DNA of 64,000 nucleotides from Alphaproteobacteria bacterium (GTDB lineage Bacteria > Pseudomonadota > Alphaproteobacteria > Rs-D84 > CASDRH01), in the NCBI GenBank assembly GCA_025210155.1, contig JAOASE010000012.1, forward strand, positions 29,116 through 93,115, in the 5' to 3' direction. Below are positions 46,753-55,799 of the stretch, piece after piece. Each line of letters starts with the position of its first letter. Position 1 is the stretch's first letter. The position numbers were made by a program, and so were the translations under genes. Below the pieces are notes generated by a model, which saw only the letters and a program-made list of their open reading frames with translations, was not told the origin of the DNA and did no database searches.

Positions 46753-47862
46753 ATGCGAGAATTCTTAGATATAAAGACTTTGGATAAATATATTATTAAG
46801 CAATTGCTAACAGCTATTGGTGTTGTTGTATTTGTTTTACTTGGTATTGCTTGGTTATCTCAAATTATTAGACTTATAGAGCTGTTTTTCTCTCATAATT
46901 TACCGTTTTTATCATTCCTAAGATTTTCAAGTTATTTATTGCCAGGTTTGGTTGCAATTGTTTTGCCTATAGCATTTTTGATAGCGGTGTTGTTTATTTA
47001 TAATAAGCTTATTTCTGATAGAGAGCTTATTGTTATGAAGGCTGTGGGAATGGATTTGAAAGCATTGTATAAACCTATTTTTGTTGTTTCAGTCTTATTA
47101 TTTATTTTAAATTTTTTATTAAATCATTTTATCGCACCTTATTCTGCTGTTGCATTTAAGAAATATAAGACGGATTTTATTGGAGATTTATCTCAGGTTG
47201 TTTTGAAAGAAAAAACCTTTAATGACTTGGCTAGTGGTTTAACAGTTTATGTTGATAACACTAAAGGTAATATTTTATATGACATTTTCATTAACGATTC
47301 TAGAGAAAAATCTAGTAAAACTATTTATGCTGAAAAAGGACAGGTTTTGAAAACTGAGAAAGGTTTTTCAGTTGTGCTTGTAAATGGTTCCTTGCATGAG
47401 TCTAAATCTGGTGAAACTAGATCTGAAGATAGAATTACTTTTGGTAAGTTTGAAAATTATACTATTGATTTAGGATTGGCAAAAGAGAAGTCTATGAAGA
47501 TCTTTAAGCCTAAAGAACTTTCAACATATAAGTTATTGACTGCTGAAAAATGGGATTTTGTTAGAAAAGATAAGATTAATAAATATAAAGTTGAAGGACA
47601 CAAGAGGTTTGTTATGCCTTTTTATAATATAATTTTTGGTATGATTTGTGCTATGTTTATTTTGAGTGCTAGATTTTCTAGACAAGGTAATTTCAAGCCT
47701 GTATTTACTTCAGTTATAAGTTGTTTATTTGTTTATTCTGTTTATATAGGTGCATTTTCTTTTGTTAGAAAGTCATATGAATTTATTTACATACCATATG
47801 TATTAACTTTGGTTTTGATAGTATTTTTAAGATGGAGATTTAATAGAGAAAATAGTAGGTAA
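46753..47862 (+). CDS. lptF: LPS export permease LptF/LptG family
   Basis: Inner-membrane permease of the LptB2FG transporter that extracts LPS. 369 aa. N-terminal membrane segments with LDKYIIKQLLTAIGVVVFV, the cytosolic coupling text SDRELIVMKAVGMDLKAL, a periplasmic beta-jellyroll (about residues 135-260) and three C-terminal membrane segments with RFVMPFYNIIFGMI. Position before lptD and surA matches the alphaproteobacterial lptF-lptG-lptD-surA cluster, but only one permease gene is present here, so F versus G is by position. Confidence 0.85.
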   Translation: MREFLDIKTLDKYIIKQLLTAIGVVVFVLLGIAWLSQIIRLIELFFSHNLPFLSFLRFSSYLLPGLVAIVLPIAFLIAVLFIYNKLISDRELIVMKAVGMDLKALYKPIFVVSVLLFILNFLLNHFIAPYSAVAFKKYKTDFIGDLSQVVLKEKTFNDLASGLTVYVDNTKGNILYDIFINDSREKSSKTIYAEKGQVLKTEKGFSVVLVNGSLHESKSGETRSEDRITFGKFENYTIDLGLAKEKSMKIFKPKELSTYKLLTAEKWDFVRKDKINKYKVEGHKRFVMPFYNIIFGMICAMFILSARFSRQGNFKPVFTSVISCLFVYSVYIGAFSFVRKSYEFIYIPYVLTLVLIVFLRWRFNRENSR

Positions 47863-47909
47863 TTTTTTACTTGGTTTTCTTTTAAAATTTTTATAGAATT
47901 GGGCTTAGT

Positions 47910-50213
47910 ATGAGAGTGAAATTTTTTAAATTTATTTCAGTTTGTTTCTTAGGAACTCTTTTTTCTAAAGAGGTTTTTTCTCAAGAAATTAATACTAAGT
48001 CAAAAGATCTTAAGTTTGAAATAGAAGATATAACTTATGATGATCAAAAATCTATAATTTATTCTACTGGTGGTATTAGGATTTATAAAGAAGATCTTGA
48101 AATGACAGCGGATTATTTTGAGTTTAATTCTAAGGATGATACTTTTTCTTTAGTTGGAGATGTTGAGTTTGATGCTCAAGATAACTTTTTTAAATTAAAT
48201 AGTTTAGTTAGCTCTTCTGATATGAGTAATGTTCATGGTAAAACTATGGAAGGTTTCTCTTCGGATGGTGGACATATGGTGGCAGATTCTTTAGGTAGAG
48301 AAAATAGTTATAAAAATGTTTTTAGAGGCGTTGATTATACTGCCTGTGATATTGGCTTTGATGTTGAAGATTTTAAGAAGTGTCAGAAAAAAGTTGTTGA
48401 TGGAAAGAGTGAGGATAAAGAAAAAGAAGTTCCTGCTTGGTCATTATATTCAGGTAGGTTAGTTCAAGATACTGATGCTGAAATGCTTTATGCATACAAT
48501 AATATTTTTTATCTTTGGGATTTTCCTGTGTTTTATTTACCTTATATGGCATATCCATCTTTTGATGTTAAAAGAAAGACGGGTTTACTTCCTTTTGAGT
48601 TTGGAAAGAAAAATTATGGATCCTATATTTCTACACCTTTATTTATTGATATTTCAGATCATGAGGATATGACATTAAAACCTATTTTTACCAAGGATGA
48701 AGGTCTTCTTTCAGGAATGGAATATAGAAGAAAACTAACATTCGGAAATTTATTTTTTGATGGATATTATATAAATGAAAAAACTACAGACGATCAAAGA
48801 TGGTATGTTAATAGTAGAAATGAGTTTACATTAACAGATGTTTGGAAATTAGATTTAGATATTAGAAGGGCATCAGATGATACATTTTCTAAAAAATATG
48901 ATATAACTCATAATGATTGGTTAACATCTAATATTGAGACAGGAGCTTACTGGGATAGTAATTATTTTATTTTGGGTGTTACTAGTTATCAGGATTTGAG
49001 ATATTATGAAGATAGTTCAGATGGCAATGAAAGTCCTGAAGTTATGCCTCAAATGTATTATTATTATGAAACTGATGTTAGTGATGAAGGTACTTTCTGG
49101 AGTTTTGATTCAAGTTTAGTTAATTTATGGACTAATAGAAATTCTTATCAAAATGTTGAAGATTCATATAATACTAGATTTTCTTTTGATTTGAAGAGAC
49201 ATTATAAAGATATTTTTGATAATGGAATTGTTGCAGATACTTCTTTGGCTTTAAAGAGTGATTTTTACTTTATGGATGATATTTATTATGGAGAGGTTGA
49301 TCCTTCAGAAGTTCCTGAGAGTGGTAATGAATTTAGAATTTATCCGGAGCTTAATGTTCTTTTAAAGTATCCTTTATTTAAAAAGGGTAAATCTTTTAGT
49401 TCTATTATAGAGCCAGTTGTTCAAGCTATTATATCTCCTGATAATTCTAGATTGCATGATAGTGACATTTTAAACATGGATAGTTTGGATACGGAATTAG
49501 ATGAAAATAATTTATTCTCTGATAATAGATATAGAGGATCTGATTTAATAGAAACTGGTAATAGGTTTAATGCTGGTGTTAATTGGGACGTTATGTTTGA
49601 TGATAGTGAGCAACATCTTAGTATGTTCTTTGGTCAAGGATATGTAGATTCTTCTGAAAATATTTATCCAGAAGGATCAGGATTGAGAGAAGGGTTTACT
49701 GATGCGGTTGGTTCTGTTAAATTTAAATATTCTTCATCTCTTGATTTTTATTATAGATTTAGATTGGATGGGGATAATTATGAGTTTAATAGAAATGACT
49801 TAGGATTTAGATCTTTTCAAAAAAATTATTGGATAGATATGGGGTATATTTATTCTGCGTTTGTGGATGAAACTTCTACTTCAGATGATGATAGAACAGA
49901 AGAAGTTAGAGCTATGGTAAAAACTAAATTAACTGATAATTGGAATTTAACAGGTGGATCTATTTATAATTTATCAACATCTTCTTTGAGTGAATGGGAA
50001 ATGGGTGTTGAGTTTGTTAATGATTGTTTAGGTATCGGTCTTATTGCAGATAGAAAAAATTCTAATGATAGAGATTATAAAGGGTCTACCTCTTTTTCTA
50101 TAAAGATATCTTTTAGAAATACAGATGGAAATAAGAGTGAAGAAGTTTTAAGAGAGAATGGTATTGATATAGATAATTTCAATTGGGAGAAAGATGATGA
50201 ATTTATGTGGTAG
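47910..50213 (+). CDS. lptD: LPS assembly protein LptD
   Basis: Outer-membrane barrel that inserts LPS at the cell surface. 767 aa. A signal peptide (about 1-24, ending FS-Q), an OstA-type N-terminal jellyroll (FEIEDITYDDQKSIIYSTGG, DLEMTADYFEFN), then the barrel with WSLYSGRLVQDTDAEMLYAYNNIFYL, LPYMAYPSFDVKRKTGLLPF and ENSYKNV-type text. The start codon is ATG 47910. The end overlaps surA by 20 bp. Confidence 0.9.
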   Translation: MRVKFFKFISVCFLGTLFSKEVFSQEINTKSKDLKFEIEDITYDDQKSIIYSTGGIRIYKEDLEMTADYFEFNSKDDTFSLVGDVEFDAQDNFFKLNSLVSSSDMSNVHGKTMEGFSSDGGHMVADSLGRENSYKNVFRGVDYTACDIGFDVEDFKKCQKKVVDGKSEDKEKEVPAWSLYSGRLVQDTDAEMLYAYNNIFYLWDFPVFYLPYMAYPSFDVKRKTGLLPFEFGKKNYGSYISTPLFIDISDHEDMTLKPIFTKDEGLLSGMEYRRKLTFGNLFFDGYYINEKTTDDQRWYVNSRNEFTLTDVWKLDLDIRRASDDTFSKKYDITHNDWLTSNIETGAYWDSNYFILGVTSYQDLRYYEDSSDGNESPEVMPQMYYYYETDVSDEGTFWSFDSSLVNLWTNRNSYQNVEDSYNTRFSFDLKRHYKDIFDNGIVADTSLALKSDFYFMDDIYYGEVDPSEVPESGNEFRIYPELNVLLKYPLFKKGKSFSSIIEPVVQAIISPDNSRLHDSDILNMDSLDTELDENNLFSDNRYRGSDLIETGNRFNAGVNWDVMFDDSEQHLSMFFGQGYVDSSENIYPEGSGLREGFTDAVGSVKFKYSSSLDFYYRFRLDGDNYEFNRNDLGFRSFQKNYWIDMGYIYSAFVDETSTSDDDRTEEVRAMVKTKLTDNWNLTGGSIYNLSTSSLSEWEMGVEFVNDCLGIGLIADRKNSNDRDYKGSTSFSIKISFRNTDGNKSEEVLRENGIDIDNFNWEKDDEFMW

Positions 50214-51120
50214 GTTTTTTGTATTTTTGTTTTTAAGTATGTTTGTGATTCTTAAAGATATTAAGGCTGAAGATGTTGAGATTTTAGCAGAAGTTAATGG
50301 TAGTATTATCACTAGTTATGAACTTGATAAGAGGGTTCAATTTCAAAGATCGTTGAGTGATCAATTTAAAAAGATACCTCTTAAACAATTTAAAAAAATT
50401 GTTTTGGAAGGTATGATTTCTGATAAAATAAAACTTAAAGAGTTATCTTTATATAATGTTAGTGTTGACCCTAAAGAATTGAAAAATTCTATTAGAGGTA
50501 TTGAGGCTAGAAATGGTTTGCCAAAGGGTTCTTTTGATAAAATTGCAAATGATGTAGGGATAGATAAGGATAATGCTTATGAACAGATTAGAACTGAAAT
50601 TGCTTGGGGTAAATTTATAAGAAGTTTTTATTTTCATTCTGTAGATATTGATGAAAAAGATGTTGATGCTATTTATAAGGACACTGTTAGAAAACATGAT
50701 GTTTATGCTTCTAAATATAAGTTGTCTCAAATTATTTATCCTAAGGGTAAGGTTAGTGAGATGTTTAATACTTTAAGAAGAAAAAAGTTTACTTGTTCTG
50801 GTTTTAACAAGCATGTTGAGGAAAGGGGTGTTATTGGATCTGGTGAGTTAGGAGTTGTTACCGTTAAGGATTTGAGACCTAATGTTATTTCTGCATTGGA
50901 AGGTGTTAAAAAGGGTGAGTTGACTAATCCTATAAACGATGTTGATGGAACTTTTGTTTCTTATTATGTTTGTGAAAAGGCAGCTAGAAAGGGTGCTGAA
51001 AAACTACCTAAGGATTTAAGGGATAGAATTAAGTTTAGTCAATTGGGTAAAAAGATGGAATTGTTCTCTGAGATGCATTATGAAAAATTAAAGGATAATG
51101 CAGTTGTAGTTTACTACTAG
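50197..51120 (+). CDS. surA: SurA-like periplasmic chaperone
   Basis: Chaperone for unfolded outer-membrane proteins. The signal peptide (about 1-24, ending IKA-E) is followed by the SurA N-terminal pattern VEILAEVNGSIITSYELDKRV. A parvulin-like middle part (YKLSQIIYPKG, GELGVVTVKDL) is short and degenerate, so isomerase activity is doubtful. About 307 aa. Two tandem ATGs at 50194 and 50197 follow GGGAG; the second has better spacing. Gene overlap with lptD fits coordinated production of a barrel and its chaperone. Confidence 0.82.
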   Translation: MNLCGRFFVFLFLSMFVILKDIKAEDVEILAEVNGSIITSYELDKRVQFQRSLSDQFKKIPLKQFKKIVLEGMISDKIKLKELSLYNVSVDPKELKNSIRGIEARNGLPKGSFDKIANDVGIDKDNAYEQIRTEIAWGKFIRSFYFHSVDIDEKDVDAIYKDTVRKHDVYASKYKLSQIIYPKGKVSEMFNTLRRKKFTCSGFNKHVEERGVIGSGELGVVTVKDLRPNVISALEGVKKGELTNPINDVDGTFVSYYVCEKAARKGAEKLPKDLRDRIKFSQLGKKMELFSEMHYEKLKDNAVVVYY

Positions 51121-51144
51121 GGTTGAATAGTAGATTTTTTATCT

Positions 51145-51178
51145 AAGAAAGTTCCTGTTTGGAGCTTTCTTTTTTACT
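51145..51178 (+). terminator. terminator of the lptF-lptD-surA operon
   Basis: Stem AAGAAAG-TCC/GGA-CTTTCTT and a T-run. Confidence 0.8.
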
Positions 51179-51235
51179 TGAAATGAGTGAGTTTGTTGAT
51201 ATGCTTTAGTTTATTAATAACTTTAAATTATTTTT

Positions 51236-51676
51236 ATGGATATAAAATATATTATAAACGAAGTTTCTGATTTAAATCGTGGATTTAGGATTTCTATTTT
51301 AAAAGAAGGAAATTTGGAATTTGTTTTTAAATCTGGAGAACATCCTTTTCTTGTTAAATTTTTATTGGAAAATGGAAAAGAAGATCCTCAATTGATTTTA
51401 GGAAAAAATACTTCCATTGAAACTAACGAAGTGGAACCCTATCTGGATTTATGCAAAGAGTTTTTTCTTAAATTGTATAAAATAATAAATGAGGTAACTT
51501 CTTCTTATGGATCTGCTGAGGGATTATCTATCTATTTTAATACTTTAATTGAGTTGAAAATCTTTTCTTTTTCAGGTGAAGTTTCGAGGCATAATAGAAA
51601 TTGTGATGCTAGAGATGCCATCTCTGTGCGTTTAAAGAAAATAGGTATTGAAATACCTAAAAATCCTAATCATTAA
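51236..51676 (+). CDS. hypothetical protein, 146 aa
   Basis: Not recognised. Soluble, beta-rich-looking N-terminal half (GFRISILKEGNLEFVFKSGE) and a basic tail. No ribosome site before ATG 51236; a possible promoter (TTGATA, 16 bp, TAACTT) ends 12 bases upstream, so the leader would be very short. A strong terminator follows. Confidence 0.65.
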   Translation: MDIKYIINEVSDLNRGFRISILKEGNLEFVFKSGEHPFLVKFLLENGKEDPQLILGKNTSIETNEVEPYLDLCKEFFLKLYKIINEVTSSYGSAEGLSIYFNTLIELKIFSFSGEVSRHNRNCDARDAISVRLKKIGIEIPKNPNH

Positions 51677-51691
51677 GATATTATATGTTAA

Positions 51692-51726
51692 AAAAAAGCT
51701 CCCGATTGGGAGCTTAATTTTTTATC
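51692..51726. terminator. bidirectional terminator before gap
   Basis: Perfect 8-bp stem AAGCTCCC/GGGAGCTT, loop GATT, A/T runs on both sides. Confidence 0.9.
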
Positions 51727-51735
51727 AATCATTAA

Positions 51736-52752
51736 TTATGATTTGAATGTTTTAGCGAATGCAGCAGCAGTGTCTAACATTCTGTTAGAGAAGCCCCATT
51801 CGTTGTCGTACCAAGTCATAACTCTTACGAAACCGTCTTGCATAACTTTTGTGCCTGGTGCATCGAAAGTTGATGAGTTAGGGTTTGTAGTGTAATCAAC
51901 AGATACTAAAGGTAGTTCGTTGTAACCTAGAACGCCTTTTAATTCGCCTTCAGCATATTTCTTGATAGCTGCATTGATTTGTTCTGCTGTAACTTCTTTG
52001 TTTAGTACACATTTAAGGTCTACTAGAGATACGTCAGCAGTTGGTACTCTGATTGCAACTCCGTCTAATTTACCATTTAGGTGAGGTAATACTAGACCAA
52101 CAGCTTTAGCAGCGCCTGTTGAAGTTGGGATCATTGAAACAGAAGCAGCTCTTGCTCTGTAAGGATCTTTGTGTGCAGTATCTACAGTTCTTTGGTCACC
52201 AGTGAATGCATGAATTGTAGTCATGAAACCGTGGCTAATACCGAATTCTTTATCTAAAACGTAAGCAACTGGAGCTAGACAGTTTGTAGTACAAGAAGCG
52301 TTTGAGATTACGTCCATGTCTGCAGTGATTTTGTCATGGTTAATACCATAAACAACTGTTAAATCAGCGTCTGGAGATGGAGCAGAAACGATTACTTTTT
52401 TTGCACCAGCTTGAATGTGTTTAGAAGCCATTTCTTTCTTCAAGAAGATACCAGTACATTCGAATACGATATCAACATCTAAGTCACCCCAAGGTAAATC
52501 TTCAGGATTTCTTTCGCTGCACATTTTAACGTTTTGATCTTTAACTTTCATTAGGTCTCCATCAAGAGTGATGTCGAATGGTAATTTACCGTGAACTGAG
52601 TCCCAAGTTAATAAGTGTGCGTTCATATCTGCAGGTGCTAAATCGTTAATACCTACAACTTCAATATCTGTTCTATCAGATTCTAGTAAAGCACGGAAAA
52701 CAAGTCTTCCGATTCTACCAAAACCATTGATTGCTACTTTAGTTTTAGTCAT
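51736..52752 (-). CDS. gap: glyceraldehyde-3-phosphate dehydrogenase
   Basis: Glycolytic NAD(P)-dependent enzyme. 338 aa. Rossmann start VAINGFGRIGRLVFRALLE, catalytic Cys in SNASCTTNCLAPVAYVLD, TIHAFTGDQRTVDTAHKD, RARAASVSMIPTSTGAAKAV, and C-terminal WYDNEWGFSNRMLDTA. Start ATG 52752 follows AAGGAAA; an in-frame ATG-less extension to 52788 is not supported. Palindromic repeat copy 7 lies in its upstream region. Confidence 0.98.
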   Translation of the reverse strand: MTKTKVAINGFGRIGRLVFRALLESDRTDIEVVGINDLAPADMNAHLLTWDSVHGKLPFDITLDGDLMKVKDQNVKMCSERNPEDLPWGDLDVDIVFECTGIFLKKEMASKHIQAGAKKVIVSAPSPDADLTVVYGINHDKITADMDVISNASCTTNCLAPVAYVLDKEFGISHGFMTTIHAFTGDQRTVDTAHKDPYRARAASVSMIPTSTGAAKAVGLVLPHLNGKLDGVAIRVPTADVSLVDLKCVLNKEVTAEQINAAIKKYAEGELKGVLGYNELPLVSVDYTTNPNSSTFDAPGTKVMQDGFVRVMTWYDNEWGFSNRMLDTAAAFAKTFKS

Positions 52753-52781
52753 TTTATATTTTCCTTCATTGGTTTTTAAGT

Positions 52782-52865
52782 ATTTCACCCATCTGTTGTG
52801 AAAAAATAACCTTTATGTACTATATGTACACTGCAGAACATTTTTTCTTATCATCTGGGCAAAAT
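52782..52865. repeat. palindromic intergenic repeat, copy 7 (diverged)
   Basis: Upstream of gap. Arms ATTTCACCCATCTG.../...CATCTGGGCAAAAT with a shared GAAAAAAT/ATTTTTTC block. Apex GTAC-TATAT-GTAC (52817-52829), so the apical pairs differ from the other copies but still form. The text after the apex (ACTGCAGAA) resembles copy 4. Confidence 0.6.
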
Positions 52866-52978
52866 CTTTAAAAACTTCAAGAGTAGATATCGTCAGATGA
52901 ACATTTGGGAGAATGTAATTTATCTGAGATATATTTTACTTGTGGGGAGTCTAATTGCAAGGGAAAATTATAAAATAA

Positions 52979-53008
52979 AAAAAGGCTTCCTATTGGAGGC
53001 CTTTTTTA
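52979..53008 (-). terminator. terminator of rpsU
   Basis: 7-bp stem GGCTTCC/GGAGGCC (one mismatch when read on the minus strand), loop TATT, A- and T-runs. Confidence 0.75.
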
Positions 53009-53041
53009 TATCTTTTTGAAATTTGACTTTCTTTAGAAAAA

Positions 53042-53248
53042 CTAGAAACCTAGAGTTTGTCTTTCTTTTGATTGTCTTTTTCTTTCACGTTTAACAGCTT
53101 CGTTTGCTTTTCTTTTCTTAGCAGTTGTAGGTTTTTCGTGATATCTTCTACTTTTAACTTCTTTGAAAAGACCTTCTTTTTGGGCTTTTTTCTTAGCAAT
53201 TCTTAGTGCTTTTTCAACGTTGTTATCTTTAACGAATACTTTTACCAT
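53042..53248 (-). CDS. rpsU: 30S ribosomal protein S21
   Basis: 68 aa from ATG 53248: MVKVFVKDNNVEKALRIAKK, then FKEVKSRRYHEKPT and a very basic tail. A GTG further upstream (53260) lies inside the Shine-Dalgarno AAGGAGG and so cannot be the start; the chosen ATG is 11 bases after GGAGG. The DNNVEKAL start is the alphaproteobacterial pattern. Confidence 0.95.
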   Translation of the reverse strand: MVKVFVKDNNVEKALRIAKKKAQKEGLFKEVKSRRYHEKPTTAKKRKANEAVKRERKRQSKERQTLGF

Positions 53249-53351
53249 TTTTACATTCACCTCCTTAGATAGGTCTTTGGTAATTAATTTATGCCGTTAG
53301 TTTACTAATAAGTTTTGAAAAATCAAGCTTTTTTTTACTTCGTCTTTTATT

Positions 53352-53456
53352 TCAATTTTAATTAAAGTATCAATTGTTAGATTTTCAGTCATTTATTTTT
53401 TATAAACTCCTAAAAATTAAAATTTACTTTAATTTTCTTGAAAAAAAATACTTGTA
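53352..53456. repeat. palindromic intergenic repeat, copy 6
   Basis: Between divergent rpsU and the RluB-type gene. Outer stem AATTAAAGTA (53360-53369)/TACTTTAATT (53425-53434). Apex TTTAT-TTTTT-ATAAA (53392-53406). Left arm TATCAATTGTTA and the CAGTCATTTAT before the apex match copy 5. Confidence 0.75.
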
Positions 53457-53528
53457 AAAAATAATTTGTTTTCAATTTTTATCTTTAGTATATATAATGA
53501 ATGAAAATTTAATAAAAAGGTTTGTTTG

Positions 53529-54365
53529 ATGGAAAAAGTTAGAATAGCTAAATTTATTGCAGGGAATTCTGAATACTCTAGACGTAAGGTTGAGAGTTTG
53601 ATTTTTGATGGAGAAGTTAAGGTTAATGGAAAGGTTGTTGAAGAACCTTCTATTAAAGTTTCTGTTGAGGATAAAATTGTTATAGAAGGTAGTGTTTTAA
53701 AAGTTTCTATGGATGAACAAAGAGAAGAAAAGATATTTGCTTTTTATAAACCTACTGGGTGTATTTGCTCTAAGAAAGATGAAAAAGGTAGAAAGACTAT
53801 TTATGATGTTATAGCAGATAGCTCTGTTGGGAAAAAGATTCTTAAAGAAAATTCTAATTTGCTTTATGTTGGTAGATTGGATTTTAATACAGAGGGAATT
53901 CTGTTGATGACTAATTCTGGTGATTTGAAAAATAAATTGGAGCATCCTTCTGCTAAGTTAGAAAGAGTTTATAGAGTTAAGGTTTTTAGTAAGAAGAAAT
54001 TAGATGATAAAGATTTAAATCCTTTGAGAAAGGGAATTTCTTTTAAAGATAAAAAGACTGGTAAGAAAGTTTCTTACTCTCCTTTTGATGTTAAAATTAT
54101 TGATTATGTTGAAGAGGATGTTGTTAGATATAATAAAGGTAAAAAGATAGTTACGAAGAATTCTTTTAATAAAGGAGATGGTAAATCTGTTTGGTGTGAA
54201 GTGAGAATTTTTGAAGGTAAAAATAGAGAAATTAGGAACGCATTTGAACAGATTGGATTTGTAGTTTCTAAGTTGAGTAGATTGTCTTATGGACCTTATA
54301 ATTTGGAAGGTCTTAAGAGAGGTGAAATTATTAAAAGACCTGTTGTTAAGAGTTTAGTTAGGTAA
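53529..54365 (+). CDS. rRNA pseudouridine synthase, RluB/RluE/RluF type
   Basis: Converts a uridine in rRNA to pseudouridine. N-terminal S4 domain (VRIAKFIAGNSEYSRRKVESLIFDG, about 1-60), then the synthase with catalytic Asp in VGRLDFNTEGILLMTNSGDL (about 115-130) and the C-terminal EGKNREIRNAFEQIGFVVSKLSRLSYGP. 278 aa. Start ATG 53529 is preferred to the TTG just before it. Closest in arrangement to RluB, but the exact target base cannot be read from sequence. Confidence 0.9.
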   Translation: MEKVRIAKFIAGNSEYSRRKVESLIFDGEVKVNGKVVEEPSIKVSVEDKIVIEGSVLKVSMDEQREEKIFAFYKPTGCICSKKDEKGRKTIYDVIADSSVGKKILKENSNLLYVGRLDFNTEGILLMTNSGDLKNKLEHPSAKLERVYRVKVFSKKKLDDKDLNPLRKGISFKDKKTGKKVSYSPFDVKIIDYVEEDVVRYNKGKKIVTKNSFNKGDGKSVWCEVRIFEGKNREIRNAFEQIGFVVSKLSRLSYGPYNLEGLKRGEIIKRPVVKSLVR

Positions 54366-54448
54366 AGTTTTTTATATAATTTCTTGTTTTTATTAAATTA
54401 CTATACTAGTCTTTAATTTATGAGGGGAAAATATATAAGGATCTTGGT

Positions 54449-54985
54449 ATGAAAGTTATAGTTGGAACTAAAAATCCCTTAAAGTTGAAAGCTGTAAAAA
54501 TAGCATTTACAAGAATTTTTGATGAGGATATTTCTATTATTGGAGTTGATGCTCCTTCAGGTGTTTCTTCACAGCCTGTTCCGGGAAGTGAAGTATTAAA
54601 AGGTGCTAAAAATAGAGCAGAGTTTTGTAAAGATAAAATAGATGGAGACTATTTTGTTGGAGTTGAGGGCGGCTTAACTTTTTTAGATGATTTTAATGAT
54701 TTGTTTTTAACCGGTTTTGTTGTTGTGTTATCTAATGATAATGAAATCATTGGAGTTGGAAATAGTGGTTTGATACAAATTCCAGAAGATCTTAGAAGAT
54801 TGATAGAAGAAAAAGGTAGAATTAGTGGTGCTGTTAATGAATATTTTGGAGTTGAAAATTCTAAACATGCTCTGGGTGTGCAGGGGCATTTAACTAATGG
54901 AGAAATAGATAGGGCAATTGAGGTTGAACAAAATACTATAAGGGCTTTAACTTTACATAAATTTAATGGTAAAGTTTATGGGTAA
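54449..54985 (+). CDS. inosine/xanthosine triphosphatase, YjjX type
   Basis: House-cleaning phosphatase of non-canonical purine triphosphates. 178 aa. VGTKNPLKLKAVKIAF, VDAPSGVSSQPVPGSEVLKGAKNRA and YFVGVEGGL are YjjX/NTPase family hallmarks. Ribosome site AAGGAT. Converges with the Nudix gene, 10 bp apart. Confidence 0.88.
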   Translation: MKVIVGTKNPLKLKAVKIAFTRIFDEDISIIGVDAPSGVSSQPVPGSEVLKGAKNRAEFCKDKIDGDYFVGVEGGLTFLDDFNDLFLTGFVVVLSNDNEIIGVGNSGLIQIPEDLRRLIEEKGRISGAVNEYFGVENSKHALGVQGHLTNGEIDRAIEVEQNTIRALTLHKFNGKVYG

Positions 54986-54995
54986 AATAGATGTT

Positions 54996-55517
54996 CTATC
55001 CATTGTATAGATTGTGGAGTTTAGAACTACTTTTGTTTCCATCTATAGTATAGCTTATTTCATTTTGTAGTTTTTCTATTTTATAAGATTTATCTTTGTT
55101 GAAGTGAACTTTATAGAAAGTGTTTTCTTTTTCATTTATTATTTCTGGTATAAATTCTTTATCAGCAGGAAGCATTTTATCATAAGGAATTTCTGCTCTG
55201 TCTATCCAGTATGAATTACACTCTTCTTGTTCGTGGATTATTTTTCCTTTGTGATTTTTTGCTAAGAATATTTGAACATCAGTAAAGGCATCTTTTCCTT
55301 CGAATGAGAAATATAAAGATCCTATTCTTTTTAGATCTTGAGGAATTATTCCTGTTTCTTCCTTACACTCTCTTATTGCGCATTCTTCGAATGTTTCGTA
55401 ATTGTGTTTATGTCCACCTGGTAGATTATATGTTCCGTTAAATGTTCTCTTTTTAAATACCATAAGAACTTTGTTTTGGTTTTTAACTAATACTAAAGTT
55501 GCAAAGGCATGTTTCAT
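54996..55517 (-). CDS. Nudix hydrolase, MutT/MTH1-like
   Basis: 173 aa. The Nudix box is complete: G35, E41, R49-E50, E53-E54, G56 in GGHKHNYETFEECAIRECKEETGI. Downstream text YWIDRAEIPYDKMLPADKEFIPEII resembles oxidised-purine triphosphatases of the MTH1 group. A C-terminal extension of about 30 residues (after about 143) is not obvious in that family. Ribosome site GGAGAA. Together with the convergent YjjX-type gene it suggests a nucleotide-pool sanitation pair. Confidence 0.85.
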   Translation of the reverse strand: MKHAFATLVLVKNQNKVLMVFKKRTFNGTYNLPGGHKHNYETFEECAIRECKEETGIIPQDLKRIGSLYFSFEGKDAFTDVQIFLAKNHKGKIIHEQEECNSYWIDRAEIPYDKMLPADKEFIPEIINEKENTFYKVHFNKDKSYKIEKLQNEISYTIDGNKSSSKLHNLYNG

Positions 55518-55644
55518 GATAATTCTCCGTTTATTATAGTTAACTATTTTACTTTTATTGAGTCAATAGAAACTTCTCATTTGCTAGGAAAAGCTTGAAA
55601 AAATTAATAGTTTTGTGAAATTGTATTTTTTTATAATTTTTTTC

Positions 55645-55672
55645 TTGATTTTGGTTTTTTGCTGTGTATAAT
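55645..55672 (+). promoter_or_regulatory. promoter of tRNA-Val
   Basis: TTGATT, 16-bp spacer, TATAAT, 21 bp upstream of the tRNA. Confidence 0.75.
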
Positions 55673-55693
55673 CGGTTTCAGATTGTTAATAAG

Positions 55694-55770
55694 GGGCGAT
55701 TAGCTCAGTTGGCTAGAGCACTTCGTTTACACCGAAGGGGTCGGGAGTTCGAGGCTCTCATCGCCCACCA
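55694..55770 (+). tRNA. trnV: tRNA-Val (TAC anticodon)
   Basis: 77 nt. Acceptor GGGCGAT pairs with ATCGCCC; the anticodon loop TTTACAC gives TAC; T-arm CGGGAGTTCGAGGCTCTC; CCA encoded. Confidence 0.96.
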
Positions 55771-55799
55771 TTTATTTTCAATTGTTATCGTTTAGTTGT

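Noticed and set aside
53249..53260. GTG start for rpsU
   Set aside because: The GTG is part of the Shine-Dalgarno GGAGGTG, and S21 homologues begin at the next ATG.
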